Source of the DNA: Clostridia bacterium
GTDB taxonomy: Bacteria; Bacillota; Clostridia; Oscillospirales; Acutalibacteraceae
Assembly (NCBI GenBank): GCA_017466365.1
Contig: JAFTUG010000013.1
Coordinates: forward strand, 1-64,000
Length of the DNA: 64,000 bases
Direction of reading: 5' to 3'
Shown one piece after another: positions 1-7,910 of the stretch (position 1 is the stretch's first letter; each line of letters begins with the position of its first letter). Both the position numbers and the translations under genes were made by a program. The notes below the pieces were generated by a model. The model was not told the origin of the DNA, made no database searches, and saw only the letters and a list, made by a program, of their open reading frames with translations.

Positions 1-64
1 AGATAAAGTTAGGAATGTTGAAATCTCCAACTTGTCTATATTGAATATTTGTATTGCTTTTCAT
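1..64 (-). CDS. TnpV-like transposon-encoded protein, N-terminal fragment
   Basis: The minus strand opens with ATG at 64 and reads MKSNTNIQYRQVGDFNIPNF to the window edge, so only about 21 residues are visible. The 'Y-x-Q-V-G-D-(F/Y)-x-I-P-N' start resembles the N-terminus of TnpV, a small protein of unknown role carried by Firmicutes integrative elements. A purine-rich AAAGGA lies about ten bases upstream, inside the end of the preceding DUF6809 gene, so the two are probably co-transcribed. The match rests on a short stretch recalled from family knowledge, so the identity is tentative. Confidence 0.5.
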   Translation of the reverse strand, partial: MKSNTNIQYRQVGDFNIPNFI

Positions 65-71
65 AGGTCAT

Positions 72-350
72 TCATCCTTTAGTATTCTTAAAAAATGTAT
101 CGTATATAAATTTTGCACCAAGTCTAAAGCCTGATATAAAGCTGTCAGCGTTACTTGTTATTGAAAACTCAATATATGCACTTATATAGCTTTGAAACAG
201 CTCTTTATCCTCACCGCTCAATCTTGCAGTAAGCTGTTCTTCTTTTTCGGCAAGGTTACTCAGCTTTTTCTTGAGTTTAGGCGTCAATTCGTTATTTACT
301 TCTTGTGGCTCAATGTTACCATAATAGAAATCTTCAATTATATTTGACAT
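72..350 (-). CDS. DUF6809 family small protein
   Basis: A 92-residue acidic, helical protein. It has the pattern of DUF6809 proteins common in Clostridia mobile elements: an 'I-x-E-D-F-Y-Y-G-N-I-x-P' opening, a central charged helical stretch, and a closing 'F-x-x-G-F-R-L-G-A-K' motif. Function is unknown. The start is well supported, with CGGAGGAA about 7 bases before the ATG at 350. The downstream TnpV-like start lies only 7 bases past its stop, so they look like one operon, typical accessory cargo of a transposon or integrative element whose body would lie left of this window. Confidence 0.7.
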   Translation of the reverse strand: MSNIIEDFYYGNIEPQEVNNELTPKLKKKLSNLAEKEEQLTARLSGEDKELFQSYISAYIEFSITSNADSFISGFRLGAKFIYDTFFKNTKG

Positions 351-590
351 TATGTATTCCTCCGTATCTGAGGAAATATATTAGAGTACGAAAGTTAGAA
401 TATGTATTGCCGAAGAACTACTTGTGTTATGAACATCCGTACCATAGTACTAATGCTGTATTGATACAATTTGTGTCGATATAGCATTTTTCTTTATAAA
501 TCTTCAATTATAACATATGTGCTGTACTGATTAATGTGCTTTTGGTGTGATACAATTTTGTTTATCATCGTAAGATAAAGGAGTTTTATA

Positions 591-953
591 ATGGAAAACA
601 GAATTGTTATTTATCAAATTTTTAACGGAGAAACAACACCTCTGCCCGAAAGAACACCGCAGGAGAAGATTGAGATTGCGTGTGTCGAAAGGGTGGGCGG
701 AGTGTATTTCACAACAGCAAAAGAACTTGAAGAATATGTTGAAAAAACAAGAAATGAAAAGTATTTGAGAAAGCAGAAAATGAGGGCATACAGAGAAAAT
801 TGCGGACTTTTGATTGATGAAGCCGCAACCTTGCTCGGTATATCCAAAACATACCTTGTCAAAATCGAAAACGGCGAAAAAGACCCAACTCTCGAATTAG
901 CGTTAAAAATCGCAAAATTCTACAAAACAACGGATGATGAATTGTTTAGCTAA
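591..953 (+). CDS. Cro/C1-type helix-turn-helix protein
   Basis: A 120-residue protein whose C-terminal half (about residues 63-120) is an HTH_3 domain: 'RENCGLLIDEAATLLGIS' forms the first helices and 'YLVKIENGEKDPTLELALKI' the recognition helix and following helix. The first 60 residues are a separate, unrecognised region with a 'V-E-R-V-G-G-V-Y-F-T-T' stretch. Such N-terminal extensions occur in transcriptional regulators or antitoxin-like proteins of mobile elements. AAAGGAG lies about 8 bases before the ATG. It precedes the SAP-domain gene by about 50 bases; co-regulation is possible but not shown. Confidence 0.75.
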   Translation: MENRIVIYQIFNGETTPLPERTPQEKIEIACVERVGGVYFTTAKELEEYVEKTRNEKYLRKQKMRAYRENCGLLIDEAATLLGISKTYLVKIENGEKDPTLELALKIAKFYKTTDDELFS

Positions 954-1012
954 TGTTATAATAAAATATCAGCTACCTTATTATTATATAGGAGTGTAAC
1001 ATTACGGGACTT

Positions 1013-2092
1013 TTGGATTTGTTTAAGATGAAATCTGTAAAATCAAAAGATTTAATTGAAACAATTCCAGAAAAAGAAAAAAAGCATTATCAGCCTGATT
1101 CATACTACACTGATGTTGCCTTTGAAGGAACACAGTTTGAAAAGAAAGTAATAACATTCGAAGAACGCAAAAAGACCGCATTTCCGTCAGATAATGGTTT
1201 ATATCCTGCCGAAATATTATTGTTGGAATACTGTACATATGGTGCTTATCCGAACCCCAAAAGCGGTTATCCTGGATTTTGGTGGTTTGAGTATGGTATA
1301 AGGGATGTAGGGGCGGTGCTAAAAACACTATCAAATAGGGGCTTTGTTGAAAAATCTTCTGTTAGGGAGTCCTTATCAAGCTTTACACTTACACAATTAA
1401 AGGAACTATTGGTGGCTAAAAATCAGCCGATTTCAGGCAGAAAAGCAGATCTTATTTTCCGCATTGTTGATTGTTATTCCGATGATGAATTGCTTTCAAA
1501 TGGTCTTGAGTTAAAATATAAGCTTACCGAAAAAGGACAAAAAGAACTTGAAGAAAATGCGTATGTACCCTATATGCATAAATCACCCCGAAAAACTATA
1601 GAGGGTTCTCCGTTCGGCAAACCATTTAATGTGTGGAGTATAAACAAAGCTCTTGGGATGGGCAATAAATCAAATTGGAAACAGATTATTGAAGAGTATG
1701 AAAAGTCAATAGAGAAAGAATCAGAAGAAAGAAACACCGTTTTTATGGAGAATTTGAAAAAGATAGATTTTGAAGGTTACCAAGAGTTGGAGGCACAAAA
1801 CAAACAACTTGCAGAAGTTCAAGAAGCAAGGAGAAAATATGATGAATCAAATGACTTGACAACCTATATTGCTTTTTGGGAAAAATTGTGGGCTACTGGT
1901 GGCTTGCTGTTTAAAGGCTCAAAATGGTTGTTTGAACTTCCAGATTTGTATATACAAGCTAAAAGGTTTGACGATGCTGAACAGTTGGTAAAAAGAATAA
2001 AAATAACGAAGTCTGATTATTCAGAAAAGGCTGATTACTATTTGAAGAAAATTGAAAAACAGAAAAATAAGAAAAAGGAAGGCTTATTATGA
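1013..2092 (+). CDS. SAP-domain protein of unknown function
   Basis: About 360 residues. Residues about 120-155 ('LTQLKELLVAKNQPISGRKA' and on) match a SAP motif, a helix-extended-helix DNA-binding module. The rest is charged and helical with a KKIEKQKNKKK tail. Similar proteins occur in Firmicutes plasmids, phages and integrative elements, but I know no function. The start is uncertain. The usable codon here is TTG at 1013. The best ribosome-binding site (GGAG at 991-994) is instead correctly spaced for an ACG at 1004, which would give the commonplace start M-G-L-L-D-L-F-K. ATG 1028 is a further alternative. The stop overlaps the next, broken gene by ATGA. Confidence 0.65.
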   Translation: MDLFKMKSVKSKDLIETIPEKEKKHYQPDSYYTDVAFEGTQFEKKVITFEERKKTAFPSDNGLYPAEILLLEYCTYGAYPNPKSGYPGFWWFEYGIRDVGAVLKTLSNRGFVEKSSVRESLSSFTLTQLKELLVAKNQPISGRKADLIFRIVDCYSDDELLSNGLELKYKLTEKGQKELEENAYVPYMHKSPRKTIEGSPFGKPFNVWSINKALGMGNKSNWKQIIEEYEKSIEKESEERNTVFMENLKKIDFEGYQELEAQNKQLAEVQEARRKYDESNDLTTYIAFWEKLWATGGLLFKGSKWLFELPDLYIQAKRFDDAEQLVKRIKITKSDYSEKADYYLKKIEKQKNKKKEGLL

Positions 2093-2431
2093 GAATAGGT
2101 ATAGGTAAAAGTTTGGCTCGATTCATATTGGAACAAGTTTTAGCACAAAAGGTATGGGTAAAGGGTTATGGTATTTAGTGGCTTGGCCGTTTTATTTGAT
2201 GTACTATATGTGCATATGGCCCTTTGTAGCAATTTATCGTGCGGTAACCAAAAAGAAGAAAGTAAACAAAGTAGCGGCAACAGCAGAAGCAACTCGATAT
2301 CTTGAAATAAAGCTTCGGGGGAAAACATTCTTGTTCATTCTATAGGAAAAAGCAATACAACGGAAACAATACTTACAGAATATGAGTTTGTTTCAAGATT
2401 AGAGAGTGCAAGGCAAAATATTATGAATTAG
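2089..2431 (+). pseudogene. Broken small membrane protein gene (two frameshifts)
   Basis: Translating with two frame changes restores one coherent protein. It begins MRIGIGKS at 2089. It resumes one base out of frame near 2112-2118 as FGSIHIGTSFSTKGMGKGL followed by a hydrophobic segment 'WYLVAWPFYLMYYMCIWPFV'. It shifts again at the G5 run 2317-2321 to end SGENILVHSIGKSNTTETIL...RQNIMN, stop at 2429. Both shifts look like loss of a single base, one next to a T run and one in a G run. The opening glycine-rich 'IGKS' segment recalls DUF4236-like starts, but I cannot assign the family firmly. It overlaps the SAP gene by ATGA, so it was the second gene of that pair. Confidence 0.6.
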
Positions 2432-2496
2432 GAATAATTGCGTATTACGATGTATAAGCCTCTGCTTGTATTTCAAGTTTTGGTGTGATAAAAATA

Positions 2497-2525
2497 TTGA
2501 CACGGTGATATTTCGATGTTAGAAT
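2497..2525 (+). promoter_or_regulatory. Sigma-A-type promoter for first GH16 gene
   Basis: TTGACA at 2497-2502 and TAGAAT at 2520-2525 are separated by 17 bases, close to consensus, and lie 44 bases before the ATG at 2569. Confidence 0.65.
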
Positions 2526-2568
2526 TTAGTTGTTATTAAGTTAACAAATCAGATTTGAGGTGGGCTAT

Positions 2569-3480
2569 ATGTTTGAAACATTTTTAACCGAAGTATTGAA
2601 GCTTGCTCCAAGGCAGATGTGGGGTGTTGAGCAGATACCTGTTTATCTTGGCGAAATATTCACTTCTTTTTCACTGGAAAAGATAATCGCTTCGTTCCTT
2701 GCTGTTATTGAGCTTTTCGGACTTGTTATTTTTGATACTCCTACTACTCCGAGAGGCAGCGAGCTTGACCTTACAGGCTACAGCCTTGTTTTTGAGGATG
2801 AATTCAACGGTAACGAGCTTAACACAGATGTGTGGGAATACAGAGGAAGCGGTCCGAGAAGAGGCGGCTTCAATGCCGAAAGTCAGGTCAAGGTTGATAA
2901 CGGAAAAATGATTATGACGGGCGAATATCTTACCGACGGAGCATACGGCGAGGGTTGGTATACCGGCATGATAAAGCTCAAGGAGCGCTACTGCAAGGGT
3001 TATTTTGAAATCCGCTGTATTGTAAACGAGGAGCCCGGTTTTTGGTCTGCATACTGGATTCAGGCTGATTCACCTTATACCGCATCCGTTTCAAAAGGCG
3101 GCGTAGGCGGAGCGGAAATCGATATTATGGAATCAATGAATTCCTCGGAGAACTATAATGCGGTTATTCAGACCATACATTGTGCAGGCGTTGACGGTGT
3201 TCAGGAAGGCTTCCAGTCGGAAAGACTCGGCGCATTCTACGGCGATGATATTTATAACAAATATAATACCTACGGTCTTGAATGGACCGATGAAGAGTAT
3301 ATATTCTATATTAACGGAGTTGAAACACGCCGTTCAACCTTTGGAAACGGTGTTTCCGAGGTTATGGAGGATGTTATAGTTTCTCTTGAAATCCCCGGTG
3401 AAAGCGAGCTTGAGGGGCTTGATAAAGAAACATACAACGCGGAATATATTGTTGATTATGTAAGAATTTATCAGAAATAA
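2569..3480 (+). CDS. GH16 family beta-glucanase / laminarinase-like hydrolase
   Basis: About 303 residues. The active-site signature E-I-D-I-M-E-S is present, with nucleophile E183, D185 and acid/base E188, and the domain opens with 'LVFEDEFNGNELN', typical of GH16 endo-beta-1,3(4)-glucanases acting on laminarin, lichenan or related polymers with retention of configuration. The first 60 residues are not a classical signal peptide: a charged helix is followed by a hydrophobic stretch (about 35-55, 'IIASFLAVIELFGLVIF'), so it may be a membrane-tethered or non-classically exported enzyme. ATG 2569 is preferred over GTG 2560 because GAGGTGG sits at the right distance. Its own promoter and terminator make it a single-gene unit next to a second GH16. 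Confidence 0.85.
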   Translation: MFETFLTEVLKLAPRQMWGVEQIPVYLGEIFTSFSLEKIIASFLAVIELFGLVIFDTPTTPRGSELDLTGYSLVFEDEFNGNELNTDVWEYRGSGPRRGGFNAESQVKVDNGKMIMTGEYLTDGAYGEGWYTGMIKLKERYCKGYFEIRCIVNEEPGFWSAYWIQADSPYTASVSKGGVGGAEIDIMESMNSSENYNAVIQTIHCAGVDGVQEGFQSERLGAFYGDDIYNKYNTYGLEWTDEEYIFYINGVETRRSTFGNGVSEVMEDVIVSLEIPGESELEGLDKETYNAEYIVDYVRIYQK

Positions 3481-3496
3481 TTTAAGGCGATAATAA

Positions 3497-3536
3497 AAAC
3501 CGAGCTTTAACCGTTTGGCAAAGAGCTCGGTTTTTT
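3497..3536 (+). terminator. Rho-independent terminator after GH16
   Basis: Inverted repeat AACCGAGCT / AGCTCGGTT followed by six T, 17 bases after the stop codon. Confidence 0.85.
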
Positions 3537-3903
3537 GTGATATATTGGCGGTGCTCTTTTGTGCAAAGTGACAAAATAAAAATTTTCTGAAATTTTTTTG
3601 TAACAAAATGATTTTTTTGTCATTAATATACAGAGGGGTAAAAAGTGAATTTGCCCAAGTGCAATCGGTCAGTATGCTTGAATTATTGCTGCGGCAAGGT
3701 TATGACTTTCCTGCGCCGTTGTAATAAGCTTCGGGAAATTGTAAGTTTATTATGCGAAAAGCCGTTAATTCGCCGCTTTTTACGCTCTTCACGGTTTTAT
3801 CACCGTGGAAGGCTCCGTGTTTACTTCCTTGCACGGGGCTTTCCGAATTTTATTGACAGCTTTTTTCTTTTATGCTAATATTTGAACAGAAAGAGGTGGT
3901 CAT
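3537..3903 (+). other. Intergenic region between GH16 genes
   Basis: A 367-base gap with no convincing gene. It holds an AT-rich inverted repeat (TGACAAAA near 3569 against TTTTTTGTCA near 3620), a hairpin at 3809-3842 (AAGGCTCCGTG / CACGGGGCTTT with two G-U pairs), and the promoter of the second GH16 gene. A 77-codon open frame from GTG 3645 is very Cys/Arg-rich and overlaps the hairpin, so I do not call it. Confidence 0.6.
3853..3881 (+). promoter_or_regulatory. Sigma-A-type promoter for second GH16 gene
   Basis: Perfect TTGACA at 3853-3858, 17-base spacer, TAATAT at 3876-3881, ending 22 bases before the ATG at 3904. Confidence 0.75.
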
Positions 3904-4809
3904 ATGATTAAATCCGTTCTTAAAATTATTATTGCGGTTTTAATGGTTATCAATCCCGAGCTTCCCGCTTTGCTTGACCTTGGCAAGCTTCCGAGCGAAA
4001 ATATGGTTAATATGGATAAGTTTGTTCTTGTATGGAATGATGAGTTTGACGGCGATTCGCTTGATAAAAACAAATGGGGCTATTCATGGTGGATAACCGA
4101 GCGAAAGGGCGGCTATTGGCATGAGGATATGGTCAGCGTTAAAGACGGAAATCTTGTTATAAGAGCAGAGTATCTTGAATCTCCGCCTGAAAATTATTAC
4201 GAGAATTCGGGGCTTGACATGGATGAATATAAGCCCGGCTGGTATACCGGTAAGGTTACGACCCGAGATAAGTACGAGCAGTGTTACGGCTATTTTGAAG
4301 TGCGCTGCATTCTTCCTGCCGCAACGGGAATGTGGAGCGCTTTCTGGATGATGAACGAAGGCGTTTATAATGTCAATAATTCCGGTCAGGATGGCACGGA
4401 GGTTGATGTTTTTGAATCGTTCTATTATAAGGATAACTGGTGGGGCAACGATGCGATATCAACAGGCATTCATTATGACGGATACGGTGAAGGCCATCAC
4501 GGAGATTCTATCGGAAAAATTTTTATCGAGAATGATCCTTATAAAGAATACAACACATATGGCGTTGAATGGAATAAGGATGAATACATTTTCTATATTA
4601 ATGGATATGAAACAGGCAGAATGTCAACCGGCGGTGTTTCGCAGAATCCTGAATATCTTCTTTTATCCTGCGAATTTGCAGGTGATAACGGCATTCAGGA
4701 ATCCGACAGACACGGTACGGGAGAAATCGAGCGTACTCCCGATGAAAACTGGCCTGCCGAATTTAAGGTTGACTATGTAAGATGTTATCAGTATAAAGAT
4801 TTGGTATGA
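3904..4809 (+). CDS. GH16 family beta-glucanase (second copy)
   Basis: 301 residues. It carries the GH16 signature E-V-D-V-F-E-S with E166, D168 and E171 as catalytic residues, and an N-terminal 'LVWNDEFDGDSLDKNKW' matching the family entry strand. Residues about 5-17 are hydrophobic ('VLKIIIAVLMVI'), a likely export signal or anchor. AGAGGTGG precedes the ATG. It differs in sequence from the upstream GH16 (different catalytic-motif residues, extra aromatic loops), so it is a diverged paralog rather than a fresh duplicate and may take a different beta-glucan. It has its own near-consensus promoter and shares a bidirectional terminator with the YfhO gene. Confidence 0.87.
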   Translation: MIKSVLKIIIAVLMVINPELPALLDLGKLPSENMVNMDKFVLVWNDEFDGDSLDKNKWGYSWWITERKGGYWHEDMVSVKDGNLVIRAEYLESPPENYYENSGLDMDEYKPGWYTGKVTTRDKYEQCYGYFEVRCILPAATGMWSAFWMMNEGVYNVNNSGQDGTEVDVFESFYYKDNWWGNDAISTGIHYDGYGEGHHGDSIGKIFIENDPYKEYNTYGVEWNKDEYIFYINGYETGRMSTGGVSQNPEYLLLSCEFAGDNGIQESDRHGTGEIERTPDENWPAEFKVDYVRCYQYKDLV

Positions 4810-4855
4810 AAAAATCCCCTTGGAAATGCGGAGCATTTTCAAAGGGGATTTTTGT
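4808..4855. terminator. Bidirectional terminator between GH16 and yfhO
   Basis: AAAATCCCCTTGGAAATGC pairs with GCATTTTCAAAGGGGATTTTT. T runs occur on both strands and the two flanking genes converge on it. Confidence 0.85.
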
Positions 4856-7741
4856 TTATTCTTCCGAATTGATTTTTTTGATTTCTTCCTCTATTATTGA
4901 TATTTCTTCTTCGGGGGAAGCTTCTTCATCAGAGGAAGTTTCTTCGTCGGGAATGTCGATTTCAACATTAACGGGCTCTTCACCGTTTTCAGCATCGGTG
5001 TTTTCCGTTTCTGCTTCTTCAACAATTACAGGTACATAAACGAAGGGGTCATTTGCATTGCTCTTTCTGCGCTTTTTAAAGATGATTGCAGCCAAAATAA
5101 GGGCAATAACAGTGAGTGCCGAAATGCCTGCACCGATAAGAAGTCCTTGAGGCATGAAGGAAAGCTCAACGGTATGCTCGCCTGCAGGAATGTTGAAGCA
5201 AAGGTAAGCGTCTTTGAGAGCCACATAATCCTCTTCTGCGATTTCAACTCCGTCAATCTTTACTGTCCAGCCCTTATCATAGGGGATTGAGGTGAAGAAA
5301 AGGGAATCGTAATTGAGGGAAACCGTGCCGCTGATTTTTGTTTCTTCAAATGAATCAACATAAAGACTTTGGCTGTTGAGAATTTCGTAGCCGTCGTTGA
5401 GTGCATCCTCGTTGATATAGTAGGGATAGAAGTCAATATAACCGTATTCGCTTTCGGGTACGTTGATTATAACGATAACCTCATCCTCGGGAGTTACAAC
5501 GCCGAGGTCGTAGATATAGGGCTCATCAGTATATTGGGTAACTTCTTCGCCGCCTTTGTTTATTGTTATATTATCAAAATCATATGAGTCAACATAGAGA
5601 TAGCAGTGCTTGGTTTCTTCGGTTTTGAGGAAGAAGGTTAGCTCGCCTTCGCCTGCACCTGATTTTGTGTAGTAGATATCGCCCGTTTCAAGTCCTGATG
5701 TAATTTCCTCCATGTTGTAATAACGGATTTCGTCAATGTTCATCATTCCAAAAACATCGGAGATGCCCGTTGCATATTCAAACCAGTCACTCTGAACGGT
5801 AAACGGATTATTGAGATCGGTCTGCCAGTTTGTTATATCCTTGCCTACGGCAAATCCGATAGGCAGGCAGTATTTGTTTTCGTATGCGGTGAATTTACCG
5901 TGAGTCATAAGCTCCGTATAGTAATCATCGGAAACGTTTACATTCGGGTCGTTGTCAACAATATATTTAAGCGAATGCATCATGTTGTAAATCGGAGTCT
6001 GCATATGATATGTGTAGCTGTTGATATAGTTGCCGCTCATACCAAGGTCGCTCTGAACATTGGACATCTTTTCGTATGCCATCGATGAAAATGTGGAAAC
6101 ACCGTTGTAGCCGTACCATGCGGGGTCCATTCTTGCTCTGTTATAGGTTAAATCCATACGGTAGAAATCTCCGCCGTCATAGGTGTCAAGCTCTTCTTTA
6201 AGAGCCTTGAAATCTGCGTAATCACCCGTGAAGTTCGATTTTAGCTGATCCATGCTGTAACGGTCTGTATTGGCGCATGAAACCTCGCCGATAACGCAGC
6301 AGAGAAGAAGCACGGCAACTGCCGATTGTTGATATTTTTTGTCCTTCATAAGGGCAAAAACAAGGCAGTAGGTAACGGTGAATATTATGCTGATAAGAAC
6401 GGTTATTTCTTCAACGTTCTTTGAGCCGAGCTCCTGAACAAGAATTATAAATCCGAGAACTCCGAGACCCGTTCCGAGAATAGCTCTGCCGCTGAATTCA
6501 TTGAGCCTTGTAAATGCTTTATAAGCAAGAACAAGAAGAATGAAAGAATACATGAATGACCAGCGGTAGGGAAGATCGTTGGGATAATGGAAGCCGTGCC
6601 AGATGTAGTTGACAATGTTGATATTGAAACTGAAATACATGATTCCGAGCAAAGCAACATTAGCAATTTTTTCTTTGAGAGGAACGGATCTTGTGAAAAG
6701 ATAAAGGGGTACGAGGATGACCGTTGCCATGCCGCAGAAAACATTGGGCAGAACATCATCGCCGCTGCTGCGGATTGTCGGGTCAACGCTTGCAAGGTGG
6801 TTTGCAAGAAAATCAAAAATAGAATAATAAGATTCGTAATTGGTCGGGAAGGTTCCCGAGGTTGCGGAGCAGCTTCTTAAAATAAGGAAGGTCGGTATAA
6901 GAGATACCGCAACAAGACCTGCGGCTGCAACGCTTGCAAATGCAAAGGTAAAGCCGCTTCGCAGGAAAAGGCTGCCCTTAATTTTATCCTTGAATTTATA
7001 AACCTTTTGCTCGTTTTCGTTTATGGTATATGGTGTCGAAACATGAACGGAGCCTGCTTCAAGTCGGCTGAAGTAATAAACAAGGAAATAAATAACCGAG
7101 AAAATGCAGGTCATATATCCCATGTAGTAGCTCGAAAGAAGAGTGAGTGCAAGGAAGGCAATGTAAACTCTCGGATTGCGTTTATTGACAATGTTTTCAA
7201 TACCGAGAATAACAAGCGGAAAATAAACCATCGCATCAATCCACATAACGTTCCAGTAGTATGCAATGAAATATCCGCACATTGCGTAAAGAACACCGAA
7301 GGCTGCAGTGGTGTAATCATGTCTGTTCTGCGATTTTTTAAGATAATAGGTAAATGAGGCGGCTGCAAGGGCTGCCTTTGTTATTATCATTCCGGCGATT
7401 GCTTCGGGCATGTTTTCATGGCCGAGAAGGAGCATGATTATTGCAGTCGGGCTTGAAAGATAGTTGAAAAAGTTGCCGAGGAACGGCGAACCGAGACCCG
7501 TCTGCCATGAGTAAAGAAAGCTTTTGAGCTCTGTAACTCTGTCGTAGAATTCGGCGAAAAGAGGACCGTACTGATGATAAAGATCCATTCTCAAAATTGT
7601 TGTTTCGCCGAACGGAAAAAGGTTATAGCAATAAAAAACAAGCATCATAACGCCTATTGTGCAAAAGCAGGAAAGCCAGCAATAGGAGTTGCCTGCAAAA
7701 AATCGTCTTATAAGAGACGGCTTTTTGTCAAGTCGAGTCAT
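4856..7741 (-). CDS. yfhO: YfhO family multi-pass membrane protein
   Basis: 961 residues. The N-terminal half has a dozen or so hydrophobic segments. A large extracytoplasmic region follows, with the YfhO hallmarks 'FYRMDLTYNRARMDPAWYGY' and 'GVSTFSSMAYEKMS' and 'SIPYDKGWTVKIDG', then a final TM helix (about 875-897) and KKRRK. The family has a GT-C-like fold. B. subtilis YfhO is linked to lipoteichoic-acid glycosylation, so sugar transfer to an envelope polymer is the likely role, inferred by family only. The last 60 residues form a very acidic Glu-rich cytoplasmic tail that is unusual for the family. CGGAGGAAA precedes the ATG at 7741, and a sigma-A promoter lies just upstream. Confidence 0.87.
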   Translation of the reverse strand: MTRLDKKPSLIRRFFAGNSYCWLSCFCTIGVMMLVFYCYNLFPFGETTILRMDLYHQYGPLFAEFYDRVTELKSFLYSWQTGLGSPFLGNFFNYLSSPTAIIMLLLGHENMPEAIAGMIITKAALAAASFTYYLKKSQNRHDYTTAAFGVLYAMCGYFIAYYWNVMWIDAMVYFPLVILGIENIVNKRNPRVYIAFLALTLLSSYYMGYMTCIFSVIYFLVYYFSRLEAGSVHVSTPYTINENEQKVYKFKDKIKGSLFLRSGFTFAFASVAAAGLVAVSLIPTFLILRSCSATSGTFPTNYESYYSIFDFLANHLASVDPTIRSSGDDVLPNVFCGMATVILVPLYLFTRSVPLKEKIANVALLGIMYFSFNINIVNYIWHGFHYPNDLPYRWSFMYSFILLVLAYKAFTRLNEFSGRAILGTGLGVLGFIILVQELGSKNVEEITVLISIIFTVTYCLVFALMKDKKYQQSAVAVLLLCCVIGEVSCANTDRYSMDQLKSNFTGDYADFKALKEELDTYDGGDFYRMDLTYNRARMDPAWYGYNGVSTFSSMAYEKMSNVQSDLGMSGNYINSYTYHMQTPIYNMMHSLKYIVDNDPNVNVSDDYYTELMTHGKFTAYENKYCLPIGFAVGKDITNWQTDLNNPFTVQSDWFEYATGISDVFGMMNIDEIRYYNMEEITSGLETGDIYYTKSGAGEGELTFFLKTEETKHCYLYVDSYDFDNITINKGGEEVTQYTDEPYIYDLGVVTPEDEVIVIINVPESEYGYIDFYPYYINEDALNDGYEILNSQSLYVDSFEETKISGTVSLNYDSLFFTSIPYDKGWTVKIDGVEIAEEDYVALKDAYLCFNIPAGEHTVELSFMPQGLLIGAGISALTVIALILAAIIFKKRRKSNANDPFVYVPVIVEEAETENTDAENGEEPVNVEIDIPDEETSSDEEASPEEEISIIEEEIKKINSEE

Positions 7742-7781
7742 AAATTTTTCCTCCGAAAGAAATTTTTATCAATACACATCT

Positions 7782-7810
7782 ACTATAACATAATATTATT
7801 TTCATTTCAA
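7782..7810 (-). promoter_or_regulatory. Sigma-A-type promoter for yfhO
   Basis: On the minus strand TTGAAA (7810-7805), 17-base spacer, TATAGT (7787-7782). The -35 box touches the left unit of a 20-bp tandem repeat. Confidence 0.6.
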
Positions 7811-7846
7811 GTGAACAAACTGTAAATCAAATGAACAAACTGTAAA
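7807..7846. repeat. 20-bp tandem repeat upstream of spoIIIA
   Basis: Two adjacent 20-base units, tcaaRtgaacaaactgtaaa, differ only at R (g in 7807-7826, a in 7827-7846). They lie between the divergent yfhO and spoIIIAA genes. Confidence 0.8.
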
Positions 7847-7873
7847 ACCGTGTTCTAAACAAGGACAAGAAGC

Positions 7874-7881
7874 CATATACT
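7874..7881 (+). promoter_or_regulatory. Possible sigma-E -10 element for spoIIIA operon
   Basis: CATATACT resembles the sigma-E -10 consensus CATACANT and lies about 30 bases before spoIIIAA, which is known to be sigma-E-driven in B. subtilis. I see no good matching -35, so this is weak. Confidence 0.35.
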
Positions 7882-7910
7882 TTACAAACGGAACGGAAAG
7901 GGAAAAGAAA

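Noticed and set aside
2089-2431. Programmed frameshifting in the small membrane gene
   Set aside because: Neither junction has an X_XXY_YYZ heptamer in phase, unlike the Ltp gene; simple mutation or sequence error fits better.
3645-3878. 77-codon frame from GTG with a GGGG upstream
   Set aside because: Composition is Cys/Arg/Phe-rich without any recognisable pattern; it runs through a hairpin and into the promoter of the next GH16 gene.
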